A stretch of DNA of 64,000 nt from Sphaerisporangium fuscum (lineage in GTDB: Bacteria > Actinomycetota > Actinomycetes > Streptosporangiales > Streptosporangiaceae). Below, piece by piece: positions 25,572 through 33,750 of this stretch. The notes beneath the pieces were generated by a model that was not told where the DNA came from, ran no database searches, and was given only the letters and a program-made list of their open reading frames with translations. Position 1 is the first letter of the stretch; each line of letters opens with the position of its first letter. Where the stretch lies: positions 1 to 64,000 of the forward strand of contig NZ_JAHDTF010000026.1 of assembly GCF_018531465.1 (NCBI RefSeq), in the 5' to 3' direction. Both the position numbers and the translations under genes were made by a program.

Positions 25572-28500
25572 ATGCAACGTAGGGGTTGGATCTCGCGCTG
25601 GCCGGTGATCCGGCAGCTGAGGGGCGAGGACGCCAGGCGCGACGCCGCCAGGTCCCCCCACACCGACGCCCTGGCGCCCCGGACCGAGCAGGCCGAGAAG
25701 GTCGCCAGGTCCGTCTGCCCGTACTGCGCCGTCGGCTGCGCCCAGCTGGTGTACGTCAAGGACGGGCGCGTCAGCCAGATCGAGGGCGACCCCGACTCGC
25801 CCGTCTCCCGCGGCCGCCTGTGCCCCAAGGGATCGGCCAGCAAGCAGCTGGTCACCCGGCCGGGACGGCCCACCGAGGTGCTCTACCGCCGGCCGTACGG
25901 CACCGAGTGGGAACGCCTCGACCTCGAGCGCGCCATGGACATGATCGCCGACCGGGTCGTGGAGACCCGGCGCCGCACCTGGGAGGAGACCCACGAGGGC
26001 GACGTCGTACGACGCACCCTCGGCATCGCCGGCCTGGGCGGGGCGACGCTCGACAACGAAGAGAACTACCTGATGAAGAAGCTCTACACCGCCATGGGAG
26101 CCATTCAGGTGGAGAACCAGGCCCGTATTTGACACTCCTCCACCGTCCCCGGTCTGGGGACCAGCTTCGGGCGCGGCGGCGCGACCACCTTCCAGCAGGA
26201 CCTGGCGGGCAGTGACTGCATCGTCATCCAGGGCTCCAACATGGCCGAATGCCATCCGGTGGGGTTCCAGTGGGTGATGGAGGCCAAGGCTCGCGGGGCG
26301 AAGGTGTTCCACATCGACCCCCGCTTCACCCGCACGAGCGCGATGGCGGACCACTTCCTCCCGATCCGGGCGGGAACCGACATCGTGCTGCTCGGCGCGC
26401 TGATCAAGTACGTCCTGGACGGTGAGCACGACTTCAGGGAGTACGTGCTGGAGTACACCAACGCCTCGTTCATCGTCTCGGAGGACTACCGCGACACCGA
26501 GGACCTGGACGGCGTGTTCTCCGGCTGGGACGAGGAGTCGCGCATCTACGACCCCTCCAGCTGGGCCTACGAGGGCGCGGAGGAACAGGCGGCCGCCGGG
26601 CAGAGCGGCGAGCACGCGGCGGCCGGCCGCCACCACGCCGAGGCGGCCCGGCCCGACCAGTACGGCTCCGGCGGCGCCGCCGCCCACCCGCGCCCCGACA
26701 GCGACCGCACGCTCGGCCACCCGCGCTGCGTGTACCAGATCCTCAAACGGCACTTCGCCCGCTACACCCCCGAGATGGTGGAACAGGTGTGCGGCATCGC
26801 GCCGGAGGACTTCCACCGGCTGGCCGAGGCCGTCGTCGCCAACAGCGGCAGGGAGCGCACCACCGCCTGGGTGTACTCGGTCGGCTGGACCCAGCACACC
26901 GTCGGCGTGCAGTACATCCGCACCGCCTCGATCCTGCAGTTGCTGCTGGGCAACATCGGGCGGCCCGGCGGCGGCATCCTCGCCCTGCGCGGCCACGCCT
27001 CCATCCAGGGGTCCACCGACATCCCGACCCTGTTCAACATCCTGCCGGGCTACCTGCCGATGCCGCACGCCCGCATGCACGGCGGCCTGGACGAATACCT
27101 CGGCGTCGCGGCGGGCGAAACCGGCTTCTGGGGCAACAAGCGGTCGTACATGGTGAGCCTGCTGAAGTCCTGGTGGGGCGATGCGGCCATCGAGGAGAAC
27201 GACTACTGCTTCGGCTACCTGCCCCGCCTCACCGGCGACCACGGCACCTACGCGACCGTGATGGGGCAGATCGAGGGCAGGGTCAAGGGCTACTTCGTCA
27301 TGGGCGAGAACCCCGCGGTCGGCTCCTCCGGCGGCCGGGCGCAGCGGTTCGGCCTCGCCAACCTCGAATGGCTCGTCGTCCGCGACATGGCGATGATCGA
27401 GACGGCCACGTTCTGGAAGGACGGCCCGGAGATCGAGACGGGCGAGATGCGCACCGGGGACATCGCCACCGAGGTGTTCTTCCTGCCCGCCGCGAGCCAC
27501 GTGGAGAAGGAGGGCTCCTTCACCAACACCCAGCGGCTGCTCCAATGGCGGGAGAAGGCCGTCGAGCCGCCCGGCGACTGCCGCAGCGACCTGTGGTTCT
27601 ACTACCACCTCGGCAAGCGCGTCCGGCGGCGCCTCACCGACGATGAGATGGACCGGCCGCTGCGCGACCTCACCTGGGACTACCCCGAAGAGGGGCCGCA
27701 CCGCGACCCGTCCGCCGAGGCGGTACTGCGGGAGATCAACGGCACCGGTCCCGGCGGCCGCGCGCTGTCGGCGTACATGGAACTCAAACCGGACGGCTCC
27801 ACGAGCTGCGGCTGCTGGATCTACTGCGGCGTCTACGCCGACGACGTCAACCAGGCCGCCCGCCGCCGGCCGCGCGGCGAGCAGTCCGACGTCGCCCTCG
27901 AATGGGGGTGGGCGTGGCCGCTCAACCGGCGCATCCTCTACAACCGCGCCTCCGCCGACCCCGAGGGCAGGCCGTGGAGCGAGCGCAAGGCCTACATCTG
28001 GTGGGACCCCGGCACGGGCGAGTGGACCGGGAAGGACGTGCCCGACTTCGAGAAGGACAAGCCGCCGGACTACCGGCCCCCGCCGGACGCCACGGCGGAG
28101 GCCGCCATCTCGGGCACCGATCCGTTCATCATGCAGAGCGACGGCAGGGGGTGGCTGTTCGCTCCCGCCGGGCTCGCCGACGGCCCGCTGCCCACCCACT
28201 ACGAGCCGCACGAGTCGCCGGTGCCCAACGTGCTGTACGAGCGGCGGCGGGCCAACCCCGGGCGCAGGACGTACGACAAGCCCGAGACGCCGTACAACCC
28301 GCCGTGCTCGCCGCGCTTCCCGTACGTGATCACCACCTACCGCCTCACCGAGCACCACACCGCCGGCGGCATGAGCCGCACGCTGCCCTACCTGGCCGAG
28401 CTGCAGCCGGAGATGTTCTGCGAGGTCTCGCCCGAACTGGCCGCCGAACGCGGCCTCGAGAACGGCGGGTGGGCCACGATCATCACCACCCGGTCCGTCA

Positions 28501-28766
28501 TCGAGGCGCGGGTGCTGGTGACCGAGCGCATGCGGCCGCTGCGCCTGCAGGGCCGCACCGTGCACCAGGTCGGCGCGCCGTACCACTGGGGCCGGGGCGG
28601 CGACGCCGCGGTCACCGGCGACTCGGCCAACGACCTGATGCCCATCGTGCTCGACCCCAACGTACTCATCCAGGAGAGCAAGGCCTCCACCTGCGACATC
28701 CGCTCCGGGCGGCGCCCGAAGGGCGAGGCGCTGCGCCGGCTCATCGAGGAGTACCGCCGTGAGTGA
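25572..28766 (+). CDS. fdh: Formate dehydrogenase, selenocysteine-containing molybdenum/tungsten catalytic subunit
   Basis: 1064 residues if the in-frame TGA at 26130-26132 is read as selenocysteine (Sec187). Before it lies the ferredoxin-like cluster site CPYCAVGC...GRLCPKG (C49, C52, C56, C84), then LYRRPYGTEWERL and ENQARI. After it the same frame continues HSSTVPGLGTSFGRGGATTF, exactly where FdnG/FdoG-type enzymes have Sec or Cys, and runs through the bis-MGD domains to 28766. A bacterial SECIS hairpin follows the UGA. There is no Tat signal, so this is a cytoplasmic form. ATG 25572 is chosen for its AAGGGGA ribosome site; GTG 25530 is upstream. It oxidises formate to CO2. Stop and next start overlap by 8 nt. 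The selenocysteine genes lie 9 kb downstream. Confidence 0.95.
26130..26161 (+). promoter_or_regulatory. UGA selenocysteine codon and bacterial SECIS element
   Basis: Twelve bases after the UGA (26130-26132) lies a hairpin with a 6-bp stem: GUCCCC (26145-26150) pairs with GGGGAC (26156-26161). The apical loop is GGUCU (26151-26155). In E. coli fdhF the SelB-binding upper stem-loop lies at the same distance from UGA and displays the same GGUCU apex. The element lies inside coding sequence, as bacterial SECIS elements do, and explains why the reading frame appears split. Confidence 0.92.
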
Positions 28767-29508
28767 GCGCATGGGGTTCTTCACCGACACGAGCATCTGC
28801 ATCGGGTGCAAGGCCTGCGAGGTCGCCTGCAAGGAATGGAACAACGTGCCCGACGACGGGTTCCTGTTCCGGGCGACCTCCTACGACAACACCGGCATGC
28901 TGGGCGCCTCCACCTGGCGGCACGTCGCCTTCGTCGAGACCGCCGACAGCTGGCTCATGGCCTCCGACGTCTGCAAGCACTGCACGCACGCCGCCTGCCT
29001 GGACGTCTGCCCCACCGGCGCGCTGTTCCGCACCGAGTTCGACACCGTCGTCGTCCAGTCCGACGTCTGCAACGGCTGCGGCTACTGCGTCCCCGCCTGC
29101 CCCTACGGGGTGATCGACCGCAGGGAGGACGACGGCCGCGCCTGGAAGTGCACCATGTGCTACGACCGCCTGCGCGGGGGCCTCGAACCGGCCTGCGCCA
29201 AGGCCTGCCCGACCGACTCCATCCAGTTCGGCGCGCTGGACGAGCTGCGCGAACGCGCCGAGGCCCGCCTGGCCGACCTGCACGCCCAGGGCAAGGAGGA
29301 GGCCCGCCTGTACGGCGAGGACCCGCACGACGGCGTGGGCGGCGACGGCGCGTTCTTCCTGCTGATGGCCCCGCCCGAGACGTACGGCCTGCCCCCCGAC
29401 CCCGTCGTCACCACGCGCGACCTGCCGTCGATGTGGCGCTGGGCCGCCGCCGCGGCCCTGACCATGACGGCCGCCGCCGCGGCCTCGACCCTCGTAAGGC
29501 GCCGATGA
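28759..29508 (+). CDS. Formate dehydrogenase iron-sulfur (beta) subunit
   Basis: 249 residues with four ferredoxin-type [4Fe-4S] sites: CIGCKACEVACKEW (C14-C24), CKHCTHAACLDVCPTGAL, CNGCGYCVPACPYGVI and CTMCYDRL...CAKACPTDSIQFG. This is the FdnH/FdoH/HycB ferredoxin fold that passes electrons from the catalytic subunit to the membrane partner. A C-terminal hydrophobic segment (MWRWAAAAALTMTAAAAAS, about 225-243) resembles the membrane anchor of FdnH-type subunits. GTG 28759 overlaps the catalytic subunit stop. Confidence 0.92.
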   Translation: MSERMGFFTDTSICIGCKACEVACKEWNNVPDDGFLFRATSYDNTGMLGASTWRHVAFVETADSWLMASDVCKHCTHAACLDVCPTGALFRTEFDTVVVQSDVCNGCGYCVPACPYGVIDRREDDGRAWKCTMCYDRLRGGLEPACAKACPTDSIQFGALDELRERAEARLADLHAQGKEEARLYGEDPHDGVGGDGAFFLLMAPPETYGLPPDPVVTTRDLPSMWRWAAAAALTMTAAAAASTLVRRR

Positions 29509-29715
29509 CCACGATGCCCCTCATGGCCTCCCCGCCGGGTCGCCCCGTCCCCGGCGCCGACGGAGGGCGGCGAATGACCATGATGACGCGCGTGACTCCG
29601 CGCCGGCTCCGGCGCCGATGGAGGGCGGCGATGACCACGATGACGCTCGTGCACTCCCCGACGGGCCACTCCGGCACGGACACCCCGGTGGAAGGCGGCG
29701 ATGATGGCTCGTGAG
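29502..29715 (+). repeat. Imperfect repeats of a ribosome-site/start-codon module
   Basis: Between the beta and membrane subunits, a short module like GAGGGCGGCGATGACCACGA recurs with ATGs at 29505, 29574, 29631 and 29701. The last is the start of the NrfD-like gene. The spacings are 69, 57 and 70 nt. Each copy pairs a purine-rich ribosome-site-like string with one or more ATG codons. It looks like duplication of the downstream start region. A normal fdh operon has a few bases here. Confidence 0.55.
29505..29714 (+). CDS. Possible 69-residue ORF bridging fdh beta and membrane subunit genes
   Basis: ATG 29505 overlaps the beta-subunit stop (ATGA), and the frame stays open to 29714, overlapping the NrfD-like start by 14 nt, so it would fit translational coupling. 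The product is Met/Arg/Thr-rich and repetitive (MTTMPLMASPP; MTMMTRVTPRRL; MTTMTLVHSPT), reflecting the repeated DNA underneath. It may be a real small protein or only a by-product of the duplicated start region that keeps ribosomes moving to the next gene. No family recognised. Confidence 0.25.
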   Translation: MTTMPLMASPPGRPVPGADGGRRMTMMTRVTPRRLRRRWRAAMTTMTLVHSPTGHSGTDTPVEGGDDGS

Positions 29716-30993
29716 ACGACGATGGTGCCCCGGGCCGAGTTCACCTCGTACTACGGCCAGCCGGTGCTCAAACCCCCGATCTGGCACGAGCCCCACATGC
29801 CTCTCTACCTCTATCTCGGCGGCGTCTCCGGCGCCCTGGCCCTCTCCGCCGCCATGGAGGAACTCCGCAATCTCACTCCCCGCCTCGGCGCTCGGCGGAG
29901 CGGGGTCCGCGGGAGGTCCGCCGGCCGGCTTTCTCCCTCGCCTTGGGGGTTGCGTCTTTTGTCCGGCGCCGCGTCGGCGAGGAGAGGTACGGCGATGCCG
30001 GCGCGGTCGTACGGCGGTCGGCGTGGTTTCGGTGGAGGTGGGGTCGGCGGGTGGTTTTCTTCCTCGCCTTGGGGGATGCGTCTTTTGTCCGGCGCCGCGT
30101 CGGCGAGGACAGGTACGGCGATGCCGGCGCCGTCGTACCGCGGTCGGCGTGGTTCCGGTGTCCGGGGTCGGTTGCGGGTGCTGGGGGAGCCGGGGGTGTT
30201 CACGCGGGTGGGGGCGCTGGGCGCCCTGGTGGCGGGATCGGGGTTCCTGATCGCGGAGCTGGGCCGCCCCGAGCGCTTCCTGAACATGCTGCGCGTGTTC
30301 AAGACGACCTCCCCGATGAGCATGGGCTCGTGGATCCTCGCCACCCACGGCGGGCTCACCTCGCTCGCGGCCGGGTCGGCCGTCACCGGCCTGTTCCCCG
30401 GCGCCGGCCGGGCCGCCGCGATCGCCTCCGGCGTCACCGGGCCGATGATGGCGACCTACACGGCCGTCCTGGTCTCCGACACCGCCGTACCCGCCTGGCA
30501 CGAGGCCCGCCGTGAGTTGCCCTTCATGTTCGCCGGCAGCGCGCTGGCCGGGGCGGGCGCGCTCGGCATGCTCGCCTCGCTCGCCGACCCTGCCAAGGCG
30601 GGGCCGGCCAGGCGCATGGCCGTGGTGGGCGCGGCGATGGAGACGGTGGCGGGCACGGTGATGGAACACCGTCTCGGCCGCCTCGCCGACCCCTACCGGC
30701 AGGACGCCATGTCGCGCGCCGCCCGTCTGCTGATCGCCTCCGGCGGGGCCCTCACCGTCCTCGCCGCCGTGGCCTCGACGAAGGTGGGCCGCCGCGCCCG
30801 GGTGCCGGCCGCCGTCCTCACCACCGCGGCGGTCGCCGCCCTCACGGCCGGCTCCGTGTGCACCCGCTTCGGTGTGCTCCGCGCCGGGCGGGCCTCCGCC
30901 GAGGACCCGTCGTACACGATCGTCTCGCAGCGTGAACGGGTGAACGCCCGAGGGCGGCGCACCGAAGAGGTGGAGACCCCGCCCGGGCACTAG
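29701..30993 (+). CDS. NrfD/PsrC-like formate dehydrogenase membrane subunit with repeat insertion
   Basis: 430 residues. The N-terminus (TSYYGQPVLKPPIWHEPHMPLYLYLGGVSGALAL) and later helices with LGRPERFLNMLRVFKTTSPMSMGSWIL are typical NrfD (polysulfide reductase membrane subunit) motifs that bind quinone. About eight helices are predicted, and the tail is charged. Between the first and second helices (about residues 58-150) is an extra Gly/Arg/Ser-rich stretch made of two copies of a 42-residue unit (SPWGLRLLSGAASAR and SPWGMRLLSGAASART). Without it the protein would have the usual length of about 330-340. It would anchor the formate dehydrogenase and pass electrons to the quinone pool. ATG 29701 or 29704 may start it. 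Confidence 0.82.
   Translation: MMARETTMVPRAEFTSYYGQPVLKPPIWHEPHMPLYLYLGGVSGALALSAAMEELRNLTPRLGARRSGVRGRSAGRLSPSPWGLRLLSGAASARRGTAMPARSYGGRRGFGGGGVGGWFSSSPWGMRLLSGAASARTGTAMPAPSYRGRRGSGVRGRLRVLGEPGVFTRVGALGALVAGSGFLIAELGRPERFLNMLRVFKTTSPMSMGSWILATHGGLTSLAAGSAVTGLFPGAGRAAAIASGVTGPMMATYTAVLVSDTAVPAWHEARRELPFMFAGSALAGAGALGMLASLADPAKAGPARRMAVVGAAMETVAGTVMEHRLGRLADPYRQDAMSRAARLLIASGGALTVLAAVASTKVGRRARVPAAVLTTAAVAALTAGSVCTRFGVLRAGRASAEDPSYTIVSQRERVNARGRRTEEVETPPGH
29927..30165 (+). repeat. 126-bp tandem direct repeat inside the NrfD-like gene
   Basis: Two copies with a 126-bp period (29941 onward and 30067 onward) share the first 90-100 bp with only about five differences. The period is 42 codons, so the frame is kept. 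Codons here (CTT, TTG, TCT, GGT) are unlike the flanking gene, and the opposite strand is also open, which suggests an inserted non-coding element rather than evolved protein sequence. Confidence 0.8.
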
Positions 30994-31057
30994 ACTCACG
31001 GCTCGCATTCCGGTGAGACACCCCTGAACGGACGCGCGACGCCCGGATACGGGGCCG

Positions 31058-31711
31058 ATGGGCGAGGCGGCACAGAGCGTGGAAGAGCGCATCGAACGGG
31101 CCAGGGAGCTGTACGAACGCGCCGTCTTCGGGGGCGACCCCTCCGGGCTGGAGCCCGCCGAGCGGGACCTCGACGGTGTGGAGGCCGACCTGGCGCTGGC
31201 CCGGGGCCGGATCCTCCACGCGCGGTTCCTCGAGCGGCGCGAGGAGGACCCCGCCGAGCTGTCCCTGTTCGAGCGGGCCGCCGAGCTCTACGAGAAGCTC
31301 GGCGACGTGCGCGGTCAGGCCGAGGCGCTGTTCTGGGTCGGCGTCTGCCACCAGGTCGTCCGCGGGGACGACTCCGCCGTGCCCGTCCTCGAACGGTCCC
31401 GGGAACTGGCCGCGCGGGCAGGTGACGAGCTGACCATGTCGTACGCCCTCAGGCACCTCGGGATCGCCGAGCACATGGCGGGCCGGCTGGAGGCGGCACG
31501 CGAGAGGCTGGAGGAGTCGACGCGCCTGCGCCGCGAGATCGGTTTCCTGCCCGGCGTGGCCGCGAACCTGGTCGGGCTGGCCTATCTCGCCGCCGGGCAG
31601 GGCCGCCACGACGACGCGCCGGCGCTCCTCGACGAGGCGGCCGAGATCGCCCGCGCGACCGGCGCCCACGGCATCGCCCGCCAGGTGGAACAGGCCCGCG
31701 CGGACCTGTAA
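31058..31711 (+). CDS. TPR-repeat protein
   Basis: 217 residues made almost wholly of helix pairs with the TPR spacing: RIERARELYERAVFGG, FERAAELYEKLGDVRGQAEALFWVG, LERSRELAARAGDELTMSYALRHLG and LEESTRLRREIGFLPGVAANLVGLAYLAAGQ. No signal peptide or enzyme domain. It lies 64 nt after the NrfD-like gene on the same strand and could be cotranscribed. TPR proteins serve as protein-binding scaffolds; the partner is unknown. Confidence 0.72.
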   Translation: MGEAAQSVEERIERARELYERAVFGGDPSGLEPAERDLDGVEADLALARGRILHARFLERREEDPAELSLFERAAELYEKLGDVRGQAEALFWVGVCHQVVRGDDSAVPVLERSRELAARAGDELTMSYALRHLGIAEHMAGRLEAARERLEESTRLRREIGFLPGVAANLVGLAYLAAGQGRHDDAPALLDEAAEIARATGAHGIARQVEQARADL

Positions 31712-31777
31712 CGCTTGTCGTCTTCCGCTCAAGGGTCTTCCGGGCGAACACCCTGGGGTGAATCGGTGCTTTCGCTG

Positions 31778-32869
31778 TCAGTCACCGCGGCCGGCGGCGC
31801 AGCTCACGGGAGGTGGCGCGGGCAAAGCGATCGGCTGCTGCCGCCGGTACTGTTCCAGGTCGACGAGGTTCCCGTTGATCGCGTTGCGCCTCTGAAGTTC
31901 CGCCCAGTACACCGGGTCGAGGAAGATCGCGGGGTTCCACTGCGACTGTGTCAGGTCCGTCAGTTGCCCCAGGTACAGCACGGCGTCGGCCAGCTTTCCC
32001 AAGGGGACGCCGCACAGCCGCGGCGCGTCCATGAACTGTCCCGCGTCGGTGGATTCCAGCCAGCTGCCCGAGCACGGGATCACGGTGCGCCGTGCACAGG
32101 TCGCCAGGCGGGGATGGCTGCCGGCCACGATCACGTAGACGTGCTGGCCGGTCTGTTCCTCGATCAGCGGGACTCCGTGGTCGGCGTTCTGTCCTGGGGC
32201 CGGCGAGTGCATCACGTGCCCGCTGCCGTAGCAGATCAGTGCCCGGCGTTTCCTGGCGAGCACTTCCCGTTTCACCACTGACGCCATGTGGGCGTCACGT
32301 TGGGCCAGAAAGACATCCACTTGATCCTGGGTGGTGATGTGGGACCAGTCGATCGACGGATCACCGAGCAGCACCCGGATCCTGCGCTCCGCGGGCAGCG
32401 TCCAGTTGACGGCGCGGACCGTCCGGAAGAACTGTTCGCGGATCGGCTGGTCGCCGGTGGCCCCGGGCGACTGCGTGGTGTTCCGCCAGACCTGCCGCAA
32501 CACGTGGTCGTCGACGGCCGCGCCGGCGACGAACCGGTCGACGATCGGCTGGTACAGCGCGTTGCCGAACTCAACGACGATGTCGTCGACCACCTGCGGC
32601 AACCGCGGATCTGCAAGCAGCATCTGCTGCGCGTCACCGTGTTCCTGCTGGCCGTGTGACTCACCGATCGCAACGAGCCGGTGGCGCTCGAAGGCCGCGA
32701 GCACCGCCGGGATGAGGTCCTGTGCGGCCGCGTCGGCCCTGCCCGTCGAGCCGGTCGTCGGCTGCCCGCCGCCGCTGATCACCGAGCTGGTCGTCAGCAG
32801 TCCGCCGGCTGCCGTACTGGCACCGGTGATGGCGAGGAACCTACGCCGCGTCAACCGTGGATCTTTCAC
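31778..32869 (-). CDS. Tat-exported protein with an EreA/ChaN-like fold
   Basis: 363 residues. The N-terminus MKDPRLTRRRFLAITGASTAA carries a twin-arginine signal, so the protein is likely exported folded. The mature part has VAIGESHGQQEHGDAQQ (about 66-82) and VVEFGNALYQPIVDRF, which resemble the E-x-x-H active-site strands of the erythromycin-esterase/ChaN/Tiki-like superfamily. YGSGHVMH provides a further conserved His pair. A catalytic metal- or haem-binding role is possible. Its promoter region is shared with the response regulator at 33085 and contains a striking operator, so it may be the main target of that system. Confidence 0.6.
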   Translation of the reverse strand: MKDPRLTRRRFLAITGASTAAGGLLTTSSVISGGGQPTTGSTGRADAAAQDLIPAVLAAFERHRLVAIGESHGQQEHGDAQQMLLADPRLPQVVDDIVVEFGNALYQPIVDRFVAGAAVDDHVLRQVWRNTTQSPGATGDQPIREQFFRTVRAVNWTLPAERRIRVLLGDPSIDWSHITTQDQVDVFLAQRDAHMASVVKREVLARKRRALICYGSGHVMHSPAPGQNADHGVPLIEEQTGQHVYVIVAGSHPRLATCARRTVIPCSGSWLESTDAGQFMDAPRLCGVPLGKLADAVLYLGQLTDLTQSQWNPAIFLDPVYWAELQRRNAINGNLVDLEQYRRQQPIALPAPPPVSCAAGRGD

Positions 32870-32969
32870 GTCTGGTCCTATCTGGAGGAGATTTCGCTGG
32901 TGTGACGGACACCGTGCTCACGGGTCGTGCCTCTCGTGGACACCTTTCCGGGATGGTTATACGGCGCGG

Positions 32970-33014
32970 CCGGTGTCGGCAGGGTGTCAGCGGCTGACAC
33001 TCGGCCGACACCGG
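32970..33014. promoter_or_regulatory. Four-site OmpR-type operator between the Tat protein and response regulator genes
   Basis: The 45-bp dyad is built from GTGTCGGC (32973-32980), GTGTCAGC (32984-32991), a central G, GCTGACAC (32993-33000) and GCCGACAC (33004-33011). Same-strand sites are 11 bp apart, the spacing of OmpR/PhoB-family direct repeats, and the two pairs are head to head. The outer arms extend to an 11-bp inverted repeat. It lies 71 bp before the response regulator GTG. The paralogous system at 43687 has the same design (44426-44464). Confidence 0.75.
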
Positions 33015-33084
33015 ATCCCTGGCATCGTGAGCGGTGCGGTCGCGCCTGCCGATCGCGGCACCACGAACGAGAAGGAGGCCGATC

Positions 33085-33750
33085 GTGCGAGTTCTGGTCG
33101 TTGAAGACTTCGAGGTTCTGGCCAGGACGATCGGGACCGGGTTGCGCCGCGAGGGCATGGCGGTGGACGTCGTTCTCGATGGCGACGACGCTCTGGCCCA
33201 CCTTGCCGACACCCGATACGACGTGGTGGTGCTGGACCGCGACCTGCCCGGCATCCCCGGCGACGACGTGTGCCGACACATCGCCGCCGGTGGCACCGGG
33301 TCGCGAGTGCTGATGCTCACCGCCGCGGGCACCGTGCGAGACAGAGTCGAGGGCCTGGGTCTGGGCGCCGACGACTACCTGCCCAAACCGTTCGACTTCA
33401 TCGAACTCGTGGCCCGTGTGCGCGCCCTGGGGCGCCGCTCGGCGCCCGCCGTGCCTCCGATCCTCCGGGCGGAAGATCTGACCCTGGACCCGAGCCGGCG
33501 GGTGGCCTTTCGTGGCGGACGGCGCTTGGAGCTCACCCCGAAGGAGTTCGCCCTGCTGGAGTGCCTGCTGGCTGCCGGTGACCGGGTCATGTCCGCGGAG
33601 GAGTTGCTGGAACGGGTCTGGGACGAGGCCGCTGACCCGTTCACCACGGCCGTCAAGACGACCGTGCGCCGGTTGCGGGCCAAACTCGGCGAACCGCCGG
33701 TGATCGAGACCATTCGTGAGGGCGGCTACCGGATCGGAGTCCCGCGGTGA
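33085..33750 (+). CDS. OmpR-family response regulator
   Basis: 221 residues. The receiver domain (1-115) has acidic-pocket VVEDFE (E7, D8), the phospho-acceptor in VVVLDRDLPG (D51), LMLTAAGT and the conserved lysine in YLPKPF. The C-terminal winged helix (about 125-221) has LTPKEFALLECLLAAGDRV, ELLERVWDEA and TTVRRLRAKLG...GGYRIGVP. GTG 33085 follows GAAGGAGG (33071-33078). The histidine kinase starts in its stop codon (GTGA). It is about two-thirds identical by eye to the regulator at 43687-44349. Autoregulation through the upstream operator is likely. Confidence 0.92.
   Translation: MRVLVVEDFEVLARTIGTGLRREGMAVDVVLDGDDALAHLADTRYDVVVLDRDLPGIPGDDVCRHIAAGGTGSRVLMLTAAGTVRDRVEGLGLGADDYLPKPFDFIELVARVRALGRRSAPAVPPILRAEDLTLDPSRRVAFRGGRRLELTPKEFALLECLLAAGDRVMSAEELLERVWDEAADPFTTAVKTTVRRLRAKLGEPPVIETIREGGYRIGVPR

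Noticed and set aside
26130-26132. Nonsense mutation or pseudogene in the formate dehydrogenase gene
   Set aside because: The frame continues with full family conservation, the stop is UGA at the Sec position, a SECIS hairpin follows, and all four sel genes are present.
25548-28844. A 1098-codon open frame on the minus strand opposite formate dehydrogenase
   Set aside because: Antisense shadow of a confirmed gene; no ribosome site and no recognisable domain.
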